Positions 38,784 through 46,992 of a stretch of DNA of 56,652 nucleotides are shown here, piece by piece. The stretch's first letter is position 1, and each line of letters opens with the position of its first letter. Where the stretch lies: positions 1 to 56,652 of the forward strand of contig JAHBXY010000046.1 in assembly GCA_019636275.1 (NCBI GenBank), written 5' to 3'. The DNA is from Planctomycetota bacterium (GTDB lineage: Bacteria; Planctomycetota; J058). The position numbers were made by a program, and so were the translations under genes. The notes under the pieces are model-generated. The model was not told the origin of the DNA. It ran no database searches and was given only the letters and a program-made list of their open reading frames with translations.

Positions 38784-38808
38784 AGAGCGGCCGCAGCCGT
38801 CGTTACAC

Positions 38809-39804
38809 CTAGTGGCCGAGGCCGACGGAGACGAGCGCGGCGTGGAACAGCCCGCCGAGGAGCGCCGTCGAGGGGAGCGTCAGCAGCCAGGCGTAGAGGA
38901 TCTTCTTGCCCAGGCCCCAGCTCACCGACGCGCGCTGGGTGGTGCCCACGCCGATGATCGAGCCCGTGATCGTGTGCGTGGTCGAGACGGGGATCCCCTG
39001 CCAGGCGGCCAGGCCGAGCGTGAGGCTGGCCCCGGTCTCGGCGGCGAAGCCGTGGACCGGGCGGATCTTGATCAGGCCCATGCCCAGCGTGCGGATGACC
39101 TTCCAGCCGCCGCAGGCGGTCCCGAGGCCCATCATCGTCGCGCAGGACACCTTGACCCACAGCGGCACGTCGTTCGTCTCCACGAAGCCGCCGGCGAACA
39201 GCGCGAGCGTGATCACGCCCATGACCTTCTGCGCGTCGTTCGTGCCGTGCATCCACGACATGAGCGAGACGCTCAGGAGCTGCAGCTTGCCGAAGAGCTG
39301 GTTGACGAACGTCGGCCGCGCCCGGCGGAAGAGCCACAGGACGGCCGCCATGATCACGAAGCCCATGAGCGCGCCGAGGATCGGCGAGATGAGCATCGCG
39401 ACGAGCACCTTGAACACACCGCCCGAGTGCACGATCGACCAGCCCTTGGCGAAGGCCGCCGCGCCGACCAGCGCCCCGATCAGCGAGTGCGAGCCGCTGA
39501 TCGGCATGCCGACGAACGTCATCATCGCCACCCACACGGAGGCCGAGAGCATCGACGCCAGGACGATGGTCTGCGTGACGTCGGCGGCGTTGACGAGCCC
39601 GCTGCCGATGGTCTTGGCGACCTCCTCCGAGGCGAAGGCCCCGGCGAAGTTCAGCAGCGCCGCCAGGACCACCGCCGTGATGGGCGACAGGACGCGGGTG
39701 GAGACGACCGTGGCGATGGCGTTCGCCGAGTCGTTCCAGCCGTTGCAGAAGTCGAAGATCAGGGCCGCGATGACGACGGCCACGATCAGGGTGGTCGGTT
39801 CCAT
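38809..39804 (-). CDS. pit: Low-affinity inorganic phosphate transporter (Pit family)
   Basis: This 331-residue inner-membrane carrier is probably a cation-coupled phosphate symporter. The two family signatures are present: FCNGWNDSANAIATV near residue 19 and SWMHGTNDAQKVMGVI near residue 185, each within a duplicated set of about five helices. PISGSHSLIGALVGAA and PVSTTHTITGSIIGVG are the matching inverted-repeat segments. Length and topology (about ten helices) are normal for the short bacterial Pit proteins. The DUF47 gene lies 66 bp upstream on the same strand, the usual pairing. The stop TAG abuts a truncated hairpin-repeat word. Confidence 0.93.
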   Translation of the reverse strand: MEPTTLIVAVVIAALIFDFCNGWNDSANAIATVVSTRVLSPITAVVLAALLNFAGAFASEEVAKTIGSGLVNAADVTQTIVLASMLSASVWVAMMTFVGMPISGSHSLIGALVGAAAFAKGWSIVHSGGVFKVLVAMLISPILGALMGFVIMAAVLWLFRRARPTFVNQLFGKLQLLSVSLMSWMHGTNDAQKVMGVITLALFAGGFVETNDVPLWVKVSCATMMGLGTACGGWKVIRTLGMGLIKIRPVHGFAAETGASLTLGLAAWQGIPVSTTHTITGSIIGVGTTQRASVSWGLGKKILYAWLLTLPSTALLGGLFHAALVSVGLGH

Positions 39805-39870
39805 GACCGCCTAGCTCGCGAAGGTCGCCGGCCGCAGGCGACCCGAGGGCCGCGGCGCGCCGGGCCCCCG

Positions 39871-40521
39871 CTACAGGTTCTTGATCACCAGCGTGCGGAT
39901 GACGGTCATCGCGTGGGCGCACACGTCGACCGTGTTCTCCAGCACCTCGAGCATGTCCTTGTTGCGCACCAGCGTGACGGCGTCGATCGGCTCCTTGTTG
40001 GCGAACAGCGCGCCCAGCGCCGCGCGGTAGATCGCGTCGGCCTCGCTCTCGAGGCGGTTGACGTGCGCGAGGTGGAGCTGGATGAGGTCGACCCGCGTCA
40101 TGTCCTTGAGGCAGGCCACCGCCTTGCTGAGCTCGGTGATGGCCGTGGTGATGTGCGCGACGAGCTGCTTCATGGGCTCGGTCAGCTCCTCGAAGCCGTA
40201 GAGCGCGATGCGCTCCGCCGTGCCGTCGAGGTTGTCGAGCGTGTTCTCGAGCGCGCTCGTCAGCGCGTGCAGGTCCTCGCGGTCGAGCGGCGTGACGAAG
40301 GTCTTGTCCAGCGCGTCGTGCATGACGCGGGCCAGCTCGTCGCCCTCGTGCTCGATCAGCTTGATCTGCTTGGCGATCTCGGCCATGGCCTCGATGCCCC
40401 GGGCGTCGCGGTACTTGTCGAGGATCCGCGCGCCCTCGATCAGGTTGGCCGAGATCTGGTCGAGGTAGGCGAAGAACGTGTTCTCGCTGGGCAGCAGCCA
40501 GCGGATGAGACCCTGGATCAT
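39871..40521 (-). CDS. DUF47 / PhoU-like partner of Pit
   Basis: This 216-residue, entirely helical cytoplasmic protein is of the PhoU-related DUF47 family, which accompanies Pit transporters and is thought to control phosphate uptake. Visible features are MIQGLIRWLLPSENTFFAYL at the start, the EHEGDELARVMHDALDKTFV helix near residue 58 with the acidic metal-binding pattern, PLDREDLHALTSALENTLD, and NRLESEADAIYRAALGALF near 150, the second E-x-x-x-D repeat. It starts at ATG 40521. pit follows directly, so the two are most likely co-transcribed. Confidence 0.9.
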   Translation of the reverse strand: MIQGLIRWLLPSENTFFAYLDQISANLIEGARILDKYRDARGIEAMAEIAKQIKLIEHEGDELARVMHDALDKTFVTPLDREDLHALTSALENTLDNLDGTAERIALYGFEELTEPMKQLVAHITTAITELSKAVACLKDMTRVDLIQLHLAHVNRLESEADAIYRAALGALFANKEPIDAVTLVRNKDMLEVLENTVDVCAHAMTVIRTLVIKNL

Positions 40522-40605
40522 CGTGAGGTCCGCTCTCCCACCCCGAGGGGCAGGAGCATGGGACTCGCCGGACGCGGGCTCGTCAAGGGCGAGATGGGCC
40601 GGTCG

Positions 40606-40664
40606 CCTGTACAAAGACCGCGTCAAGGCCGGGTCGCAGCCAGGTGAAAGTGCTGGCCTGTACA
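40606..40664 (+). promoter_or_regulatory. Two CCTGTACA words upstream of the DUF47-pit operon
   Basis: CCTGTACA occurs at 40606-40613 and again at 40657-40664, 51 bp apart, in the 216-bp gap before the DUF47 gene. TGTACA is a perfect palindrome. These may be regulator sites. Minus-strand TTGACG words (40626-40621 and 40587-40582) are possible -35 elements, but no good -10 is seen. Confidence 0.3.
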
Positions 40665-40737
40665 GGGCGCGAGGGCGACGGGTCGCGCCCGCCGCCCTCG
40701 CTTCGATCGCCACCCAGGCCGCCGCCCAGGCCGCGCC

Positions 40738-41766
40738 TCAGGGGCGCTCGGCGAGCGTGACGACGACCTCGCGTGGCTGCCCGCCGCGGAGGACGCGGAG
40801 GGTCAGGCGGTCGCCCGGGCGCCGCTGGCCGATCGCCCGCGCGAAGGCGTCCATGCTCGTGAGCGGCTGGCCCTCGAGGGCCACGATGACGTCGTCGGGC
40901 GCCAGGCCGGCCGCGGCGGCCGGGCCCTGCGCCTCGCGCACGAGCAGGCCGAAGCCGGCCGCGCCCCGCTGCTCGGGCGCCGCGTCGACGCACGAGACGC
41001 CCAGCCAGGGCCGCGCCGCGGGCGCCGGCGCCGTCGCGCCGCCGCCCGCCTTCAGCGCGTCGAGCACCGAGGCGATGTGGTCGACGTCGACCGCGTGGCT
41101 GCTGCCGCGGTAGGGCGCCGCGACCGAGATGCCCACCAGGCGGCCGGCGCGGTCGACGACCGGGGCGCCGAAGACCTCGGGCGCCGTGGGGCCGTCGTGC
41201 TGCAGGACGCGCGGGTAGGCGCGCTTGTGGCCCTCGTTGCCGTCGGCCAGGAGGCCCATGAGGATGTTCTGCTCCTGCGCCGACGGCTCGACGGCGCGGT
41301 CCTTCGCGCTGAGGACGCCGACGGCGATGGGCTCGGCCTCGGTGCCCACGACGATCAGGAACTGCCCGACCATCAGGTCGGCGGTCCGGCCGAGCGCCAC
41401 CCCGGCCGGCGCGGCGCCGGCGATGCGCAGGAGCGCCAGGTCGTTGTGCTCGTCGCGCGCGTGCAGCGTGACCGAGAGCTTGCCGGCGGGGCCGCTGGCG
41501 CTCACGGCGCCGCGGCCCTGCAGGACCTGCGCGGCGGTGAGCACCCAGCCGCCCTCGAGGATGACGCCGTAGCCGCGGGCGCGGCCGCCCTCCTCGACGC
41601 GCACGACGTGGCGCGAGGCGGCACGGGCCACGTCGCCGAAGGCGCCGCGCAGCTCGGCGTTGCGCCCGACGACCTGCTCGCGCGGCGGCGGCGCGTCCTG
41701 CGCGCGCGCGCCGGGGGCCAGGGCCAGGAGGAGGGCGATGAAGCTCGACAGGATCGGGGTGCGCAT
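40738..41766 (-). CDS. HtrA-like PDZ protein, probable pseudoprotease
   Basis: This 342-residue exported protein starts at ATG 41766 with GAGG upstream, and its signal peptide ends near ARAQ. A trypsin-like domain spans about residues 35-240, and a PDZ domain 255-340 (WLGVSCVDAAP ... GLAPDDVIVALEGQPL). Compared with HtrA the catalytic His is Gln80 (VLTAAQVLQ), Asp109 is kept (HNDLALL), and the GDSGGP serine site reads EVFGAP with Phe at the Ser position. It should therefore have no serine protease activity and may act as a regulator, chaperone or substrate adaptor for the active HtrA encoded just upstream (13 bp away). The gene order and shared fold support that partnership. Confidence 0.82.
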   Translation of the reverse strand: MRTPILSSFIALLLALAPGARAQDAPPPREQVVGRNAELRGAFGDVARAASRHVVRVEEGGRARGYGVILEGGWVLTAAQVLQGRGAVSASGPAGKLSVTLHARDEHNDLALLRIAGAAPAGVALGRTADLMVGQFLIVVGTEAEPIAVGVLSAKDRAVEPSAQEQNILMGLLADGNEGHKRAYPRVLQHDGPTAPEVFGAPVVDRAGRLVGISVAAPYRGSSHAVDVDHIASVLDALKAGGGATAPAPAARPWLGVSCVDAAPEQRGAAGFGLLVREAQGPAAAAGLAPDDVIVALEGQPLTSMDAFARAIGQRRPGDRLTLRVLRGGQPREVVVTLAERP

Positions 41767-41778
41767 GGCGAGCCTCAC

Positions 41779-43287
41779 TCAGCGACCGAGGGTGATCTGG
41801 AAGGTGTGCCGCGCCTGCACCAGGGCGGTGTCGACGAACGTGGCCCGCTGGACCGTGACCTCGACCCGCGCCCCCGGGGCCTTGCCCTCGAGCGCCCGCT
41901 TGAGGGCGGCCATGTCGGGGGTCGGGCGGCCGTCGATCGCCACGACGACGTCACCGCGCTTCAGGCCCGCGGCCGCCGCCGGCCCGCCCGGCGCCACCTC
42001 GTCGATGAGGACGCCCGGGAGGTCCGCCGCCTGGTCCTGCGCCGCGCGCAGGCCCATGGTCCCCTGCGGCCGCGCCGGGGCCGGCGCGGGCGCCGGCCGC
42101 TGCGGCCGGGCCGACGGGTCCTCGCCGCCGCCGAACATGTCGCCGAAGAGCTTGCCGAGGTCGGGCGCCTCGCCGCCGCCGCCGAAGAGCCCCTTGAGCG
42201 GCGAGTCCTCGCCGAAGAGCTTCGACAGGTCCGGCATCTCGCCCCCGCCGCCGAACAGGTCCTTGAAGGGCGAGTCCTCGCCGAAGAGCTTCGACAGGTC
42301 CGGCATCTCGCCCCCGCCGCCGAAGAGCTTGCCGAGGTCGGGCATCTCGCCCCCGCCGCCGAACAGCTCCGACAGGTCGGGCATCTCGCCGCCGCCGCCG
42401 AAGAGGCCCTTGAGCGGCGAGTCCTCGCCGAAGAGCTGACCCAGCGGCGAGTCCTCCCCGCCGAAGAGCTTCGGCAGGTTCTTCATCGCCCGCTGCATCA
42501 TCCGCTGGTAGTCCTCGGGCGAGATGATGTCCTGCATGTCCTGCCAGGCCTCGGGCCCGGCCGGGACGCCGGCGATCACGTCGCCGCGCTTCATCGCGTC
42601 CATCTCGCGCATGATCTGGTTCAGCGGCACGGCGAACGCCATCTCGTTGATCATGACGATCGCGCCGTTGATCCCCACCAGCTCGCCCTTCATGTTGAGC
42701 AGCGGGCCGCCGGAGTCGCCGGCGAAGATCGGGCAGTCGGTCATGATGGCGTCGTTGTAGTACTTCTGCATCATGCCGACGGGCAGCTTGCGGTTGAGCC
42801 CGCGCACCTTGCCGGCCGCGAAGGCCGGCTGCAGGTCGGCGTAGGGGCCGCCGGGGTGGCCGAGGGCCACGACCCAGTCGCCCGGGCGGACCGTGTCCGA
42901 GTCGCCGAGCGTGAACGTCGGCAGGTCCTTGGCGTCGACCTTGAGCAGCGCGTAGTCCTGGCGCTGGTTGCGGCCGAGGACCGTCGCCTTGTAGGTCGTC
43001 CCGTCGGGCGTCGCGACCTCGATGCGGTCGCCGATCTCGATGACGTGCGCGCAGGTGAGGATCAGCCCGTCGGGCGAGATGATCGCCCCGCTGCCCGCGC
43101 CCATGCGCCCGTCGGCGACGAAGGCGCGCACGAGGACGGTGCGCGGGATCGCGTGCCGGGCCACGTCCTGCAGCGTCTTCTCGAGGGCGCCGACGTCCTG
43201 CGCGTGGACGAGCGGCTGCCAGGCCAGCGTGAGCCCGACCGCGGCCAGGGCCGGGGCGAGGCGTCGGGAGGTGGGGACGCGCAGCAT
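41779..43287 (-). CDS. HtrA/DegP-like serine protease with repeated linker and PDZ
   Basis: This 502-residue exported protease has a signal peptide cleaved near VHAQ. The trypsin-like domain has an intact triad: His81 (ILTCAHV), Asp111 (RQDYALL), Ser192 (AGDSGGPL). It is followed by a Met-rich helix (MMQRAMKNLPKL) and, at about residues 273-388, a low-complexity region built from alternating words such as GGGGEMPDLSKLFG and EDSPLKGLFG. A Pro-rich stretch and one PDZ domain (VLIDEVAPGGPAAAAG, VAIDGRP) end the protein. Classical HtrA has no such linker. It likely degrades or refolds misfolded envelope proteins. It forms a two-gene operon with the inactive paralogue at 40738. Confidence 0.88.
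   Translation of the reverse strand: MLRVPTSRRLAPALAAVGLTLAWQPLVHAQDVGALEKTLQDVARHAIPRTVLVRAFVADGRMGAGSGAIISPDGLILTCAHVIEIGDRIEVATPDGTTYKATVLGRNQRQDYALLKVDAKDLPTFTLGDSDTVRPGDWVVALGHPGGPYADLQPAFAAGKVRGLNRKLPVGMMQKYYNDAIMTDCPIFAGDSGGPLLNMKGELVGINGAIVMINEMAFAVPLNQIMREMDAMKRGDVIAGVPAGPEAWQDMQDIISPEDYQRMMQRAMKNLPKLFGGEDSPLGQLFGEDSPLKGLFGGGGEMPDLSELFGGGGEMPDLGKLFGGGGEMPDLSKLFGEDSPFKDLFGGGGEMPDLSKLFGEDSPLKGLFGGGGEAPDLGKLFGDMFGGGEDPSARPQRPAPAPAPARPQGTMGLRAAQDQAADLPGVLIDEVAPGGPAAAAGLKRGDVVVAIDGRPTPDMAALKRALEGKAPGARVEVTVQRATFVDTALVQARHTFQITLGR
42121..42471 (-). repeat. Coding tandem repeats (EMPDLxxLFG / EDSPLKxLFG) in the htrA-like gene
   Basis: The minus strand encodes about five GGGGEMPDL(S/G)xLFG words and four GEDSPL(K/G)xLF words in mixed order. 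The DNA repeats nearly exactly (for example CCGCCGCCGAAGAG and GGCGAGTCCTCGCCGAAGAG recur), which would permit slippage or unequal exchange without a frame change. Confidence 0.9.
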
Positions 43288-43482
43288 GGGAGCTCCTTGG
43301 ATGTCGCGCCGGGCGACCCGGCGGCGAGCCTGTTACGTGCGGCGGGACCTCGCGTTGGGTCGCGCCGCCGCGACGGGGCCATCATAGTCGCCGCCGCTCC
43401 GTCGCGGCAGGGCCCTCGGCCCGGGCCGGGGCTCAACCGGCCGCGCCCGCGCGAGTTCGCCGCGCGTCAGGCAGGCCGCGCG

Positions 43483-44556
43483 TCAGCGCGGCGCTTTGAC
43501 CGCGCTGCCCCAGGGCGCCTCGCCGTCGCGTGGCCCGGCGGACACGTCGAGCCGCGTGAGGAGGCCGATGAGCCGCGCGATCGGCAGGCCGGTCGCCGCC
43601 GAGGCCATGCGCAGGTCGCCCCCGGCGCGGCGCATGGCCTGCTCGAGGAAGCGCCGCGTGAACGCCTCCTTGGCGTCGCGGTAGGGTTGCTCGACGAGGG
43701 CGTCGAGCGCATCCCGCGACGCCGGCCGCCGCGCGGCCTCGGCGTCGGGCGCCGCCACCGGCGCGGCCCCCGAGGGCCGCTGCCGGCGCGCCGCGTCGAG
43801 GCGCGCCAGCGCGGCATCGCGCTCCGCCTCGACCCGCTCCGTCCGCCGCTTGAGGAGCGTCGCCCGGCGGCCGAGCCGGTGCACCTGCGCCACGCGCAGG
43901 AGCGCGAGCGCGGCGTGGCGCGCGAAGCTGCGCAGGAGCGACTGCTGCGCCTTCGTGAACGGTCCGCGCCGATCGGGGTCGTCGAGGACCAGCGCGCCGA
44001 GGAGCTCGCCGCCCGCCTCGAGCGGCAGGCAGGCCACCGCGCGCAGGCGCAGCCCGCCCGCGTGCGCGTGGCCGAGGATGCCGCCGTGCTGGACGTCGCC
44101 CTCGATCAGCGTCTCGCGCGCCTCGAGGGCGCGGTTGAGCATGCGCCGCAGGACCTTGACCTCGGGCGCGCGCCGCGCATCGTCCTCGAAGCCGCGCGTC
44201 GCCTTCACCTTGTACTTGTGCGTCAGCGCGTCATCCGTCGACACGCGCAGGGCGAGCATGCCGCGCGACAGGCCGCTCACGGAGAGCGCCAGGTCGAGGA
44301 GCTCGCGCCGCAAGGTCACCAGGTCGGGGGCGCCGCCCAGGAAGTGGATGACCTCCTGCAGGCGGCGCAGGTCGAGCACCTCCTGGCGCAGCTCGCCGAG
44401 CTCGACCGAGAGCCCCGGGTCGGGGACCATCGCTTCGAACAGCGCGTCGGCGACGGGCTCGCCGGAGGGGGGCGGCGTCACGGCGCGGACCCGGCCGGAC
44501 GAGCGCAGGCGCTTCAGCTCGCTCCGTCGGACCCGTCCGCTGCTGCGACGCTCCAT
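43483..44556 (-). CDS. GAF-domain regulator with Fis-type helix-turn-helix
   Basis: This 357-residue cytoplasmic protein begins MERRSSGRVRRSELKRLRSSGR, containing two SSGRVR words. A GAF-like sensory domain spans about residues 70-225 (LVTLRRELLDLALSVSGLSR, ACLPLEAGGELLGALVLDDP, FTKAQQSLLRSFARHAALAL). A coiled-coil helix follows (ATLLKRRTERVEAERDAALA). The C-terminal ~55 residues (YRDAKEAFTRRFLEQAMRRA, then GDLRMASAATGLPIARLIGL) match the Fis/NtrC DNA-binding domain. The AAA+ domain of NtrC proteins is missing, so this is not a sigma-54 activator. The target genes are unknown. It may act locally on the divergent or neighbouring envelope genes. Confidence 0.8.
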   Translation of the reverse strand: MERRSSGRVRRSELKRLRSSGRVRAVTPPPSGEPVADALFEAMVPDPGLSVELGELRQEVLDLRRLQEVIHFLGGAPDLVTLRRELLDLALSVSGLSRGMLALRVSTDDALTHKYKVKATRGFEDDARRAPEVKVLRRMLNRALEARETLIEGDVQHGGILGHAHAGGLRLRAVACLPLEAGGELLGALVLDDPDRRGPFTKAQQSLLRSFARHAALALLRVAQVHRLGRRATLLKRRTERVEAERDAALARLDAARRQRPSGAAPVAAPDAEAARRPASRDALDALVEQPYRDAKEAFTRRFLEQAMRRAGGDLRMASAATGLPIARLIGLLTRLDVSAGPRDGEAPWGSAVKAPR

Positions 44557-44669
44557 GGCCCGAACATGCTACGGCGACACGCCGCGTCATGTCCATCGTT
44601 TTCCGGGCTGCCGGGTTACCTCTCCGTCACAAGAGCAAGCGTGACGGTCGGTTCAGGTGTTTGACCGGC

Positions 44670-45257
44670 TCAGGGCCATCCCCCGAACAGGGGGCCGATG
44701 CCCTGATGGAGCTGGAACGGATCGAGGCTCGGGCCCCGGGGCTCGTAGCGCCCTCGGCTTCCGTCGGTGCGCGGCGTGGGGAAGAACGTCGTCGACGCGC
44801 GCAGGCGCCCCGCCGCGGTGGCCACCGACCAGACGAGCTCGTAGCCCGTCACGCGCCCCAGCCGGACGCCGGGCGGCAGCGAATAGATGAGCACGAGGCG
44901 GCCGGTGCTCCGCGGCGCGACCTCGGCGTTGCCGAGCACCTGGCCCGGGCCGCTGATGACGAGCAGGGGCTCGGCGTCGCCCGTGCGCACCTCGAGCTCG
45001 GCGCCCTCCGCGTCCAGCTTCATCGGCGCGTCCGTGTCGTTGCGGAGGCGCACGCTCACCTCGATGAAGCGGTCCGCGCCCGGGTCCCCCTCGCGCGGGG
45101 GGTCCGACCACAGCCGCACGGCGCCAAGCCGCTGACCCTCGCTCTCGAGCGGGTAGTCGGCCACCCTCGTCGTGCGGCCGGTGAGCGGCCGCACCTCGTC
45201 CGAGCTCCCGCAGCCGCCGAGCGCCGCCGCGACGATCACCATCAGCGCGGAGCGCAC
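44670..45257 (-). CDS. Lipoprotein, paralogue of the adjacent gene
   Basis: This 195-residue lipoprotein starts at GTG 45257, two bases after the stop of the upstream gene, with a lipobox-like LGGC near residue 16. Its core (VRLRNDTDAPMKLDAEGAEL, STGRLVLIYSLPPGVRLG, GYELVWSVATAAGRLRASTT) lines up with the adjacent lipoprotein (MRIRNDGEVPMRLDLSATDL, IERIELLYELPAGVRLK, GYELVWALEAGEQRVTRSTM). The two arose by tandem duplication. The pattern of a beta-sandwich with NDGxxPMxLD resembles LEA-type/WHy-like domains, but I cannot confirm it. The C-terminal tail is Pro/Gly-rich. The function is unknown, at the envelope. Confidence 0.72.
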   Translation of the reverse strand: MRSALMVIVAAALGGCGSSDEVRPLTGRTTRVADYPLESEGQRLGAVRLWSDPPREGDPGADRFIEVSVRLRNDTDAPMKLDAEGAELEVRTGDAEPLLVISGPGQVLGNAEVAPRSTGRLVLIYSLPPGVRLGRVTGYELVWSVATAAGRLRASTTFFPTPRTDGSRGRYEPRGPSLDPFQLHQGIGPLFGGWP

Positions 45258-45259
45258 GG

Positions 45260-45910
45260 TCACCACCAGTAGCCGGCGCGGTAGCCCGCGCCGAAGCCCA
45301 GCCCCCAGGGGTACGTCCCCCAGGCGCCGAGGTACGGGGCGCCGTAGGGGTAGCCGTACGGGTAGTAGTAGTAGCCGCGGTCGTCCTCTGCGCGGCGGAA
45401 CATGGTCGAGCGCGTGACCCGCTGCTCGCCGGCCTCGAGCGCCCACACGAGCTCGTAGCCGAGGACCTGCTTCAGGCGCACGCCCGCCGGGAGCTCGTAG
45501 AGGAGCTCGATGCGCTCGATGCGGCCGGGCCCCACGTCGACGAGGCCGTTGACCTGCACCGGCGCGTCGATCACGAAGATCCGATCCTCGTCGGTGTGGA
45601 CCTCGAGGTCGGTCGCGCTCAGGTCGAGGCGCATGGGCACCTCGCCGTCGTTGCGGATGCGCATGCCGATCTGGAGCAGCCGCTTGCGCTCGGCCGGGAG
45701 CTGGGCGTCGCGCGGCGGCGAACCGATCGACCACACCTTGACGTGGCCGACCTGCCGCTCGTCGACGCGGACGTCGTACTGCGAGGCGGCGAGCTCGACC
45801 GGCACCGACCGGTCCGCGGCGAGGGGCCGGAACTCGGGTGTGGACCCGCATCCAGCGAGGACGGCGCCGGCCGCGATGGTCGCGGCCAGCGCGCGCGCGC
45901 GCGTCGACAT
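45260..45910 (-). CDS. Lipoprotein with Tyr/Gly-rich tail, paralogue of its neighbour
   Basis: The protein has 216 residues from ATG 45910, which is preceded by GGAGGCTGCC. The signal peptide ends in lipobox VLAGC (about residue 17-21). Its domain is shared with the next gene downstream: NDGEVPMRLD, ELLYELPAGVRL, GYELVWALEAG. The last ~45 residues are unlike the paralogue and are rich in aromatic residues and glycine (DDRGYYYYPYGYPYGAPYLG and onward to GYWW), a low-complexity tail that could be surface-exposed or adhesive. It is the first of a coupled two-gene operon. No function is known. Confidence 0.75.
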   Translation of the reverse strand: MSTRARALAATIAAGAVLAGCGSTPEFRPLAADRSVPVELAASQYDVRVDERQVGHVKVWSIGSPPRDAQLPAERKRLLQIGMRIRNDGEVPMRLDLSATDLEVHTDEDRIFVIDAPVQVNGLVDVGPGRIERIELLYELPAGVRLKQVLGYELVWALEAGEQRVTRSTMFRRAEDDRGYYYYPYGYPYGAPYLGAWGTYPWGLGFGAGYRAGYWW

Positions 45911-46068
45911 GGCAGCCTCCGGCCGGAGCGCCTCCGGCCGGCGTTGGTCGTGCAAGCTCCGGGCCGACGCCGGGCGCTCGCCCTGCGCGGGGGCGCGGGA
46001 CTGCGTCGCCCGGGGCGGGTCGCCGGCGACCCGTCCCGGCCCGCCTCCGGGGTGGGATCCTGAGGGGC

Positions 46069-46407
46069 GTGCCGGACCTCGTGCCCCTCGACTGCGAGCG
46101 CTGCGGCGCCTGCTGCCGGGCCCAGCCCCCGTTCGGCGGCGGCGTGTTCGTGCGCCTCGGCGCCGCCGACCTGGCGCGCCTCACCCCGGATGAGGCGGCG
46201 CGCCTCGTCGTCGCCGCCCCGGGCGGCGGGCGCGCGCTGCCGCTCGCGACCGACGCGGCGGGGCAGCGCGTGTGCGCCGCCCTGCGCGGCGACCTCGGCC
46301 GGAGCGTCACCTGCGCGATCTACCCCCGCCGACCGGACGCCTGCCGCGGTCTCGAGCGGGGGTCGGACGAGTGCCGGCTGGCCCGCGAGGAGGCAGGCCT
46401 GGTGTGA
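46069..46407 (+). CDS. YkgJ-like cysteine-cluster protein
   Basis: This small protein of 112 residues starts at GTG 46069 with GAGGGG upstream. It has LDCERCGACCRAQPP at residues 7-21 (Cys pattern C-x2-C-x2-CC) and CAIYPRRPDACRGLERGSDECR near 80-100, the second cysteine group. This arrangement is typical of the YkgJ/CxxCxxCC zinc- or iron-chelating family. These proteins often act with redox or metal-handling enzymes, but no specific partner is evident here. It is followed at 46520 by the receiver-domain protein on the same strand. Confidence 0.83.
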   Translation: MPDLVPLDCERCGACCRAQPPFGGGVFVRLGAADLARLTPDEAARLVVAAPGGGRALPLATDAAGQRVCAALRGDLGRSVTCAIYPRRPDACRGLERGSDECRLAREEAGLV

Positions 46408-46519
46408 TCGCCGCCGCATCCCCCGCCCCAAAGGTGAGGCCCGCCCGCGTGCCTTGCGGCGGGGGCGCGTGCGGGTACGAAAGGAAGTGCGCGGTCGGGG
46501 GGGCGAACGCGGGCGAGGC

Positions 46520-46933
46520 GTGGGCACGACGGTCTTCGAGCGGGGCACGAGGGAGCAGGGCTGCAGGCGCGGGGTCCTGGTCGTCGAGGACGACGAGGAC
46601 GTCCGCGACGCGCTGCGCATGCTCATCGAGGACGAGACCGTGCAGCCGGTCGTCGGGGCCGCCGACGGCCGCGAGGCGATCGACTGGCTCGAAGATCACC
46701 CGCCGCCCTGCCTCATCGTCCTCGACCTGATGATGCCGGTGATCAACGGCTGGCAGGTGCTCGAGTGGCTCGCCGCGCACCCGTGCCTGCGGCGCGTCCC
46801 GGTCGTCGTATGCTCCGCCGCCGCGCCGGACCGGGGACGGCTCGCCGTCGCCCCCCACCGCCTGGCGGCCTACCTGCAGAAGCCGCTCCGCGGCGAGGAC
46901 CTCATGGCCGTGGTCACCCGGCACTGTCCGTAG
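46520..46933 (+). CDS. Stand-alone response-regulator receiver domain
   Basis: This single-domain CheY-like protein has about 137 residues from GTG 46520; the start is uncertain because no good ribosome binding site is present. Receiver features are the acidic pair in GVLVVEDDEDVRDAL, the phosphoacceptor Asp in CLIVLDLMMPVINGW, Ser in VVVCSAAAP and Lys in LQKPLRGEDL. There is no output domain. It converges with the ethylene-receptor-like hybrid kinase at 47118, separated only by the repeat copy B, so it may receive phosphate from that kinase. That pairing is an inference from proximity. Confidence 0.85.
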   Translation: MGTTVFERGTREQGCRRGVLVVEDDEDVRDALRMLIEDETVQPVVGAADGREAIDWLEDHPPPCLIVLDLMMPVINGWQVLEWLAAHPCLRRVPVVVCSAAAPDRGRLAVAPHRLAAYLQKPLRGEDLMAVVTRHCP

Positions 46934-46992
46934 CCGACCGACCCCTGACGACGACTCGACGCGGAGCGCTCGAGACATCGTCCTCTCGCCGC

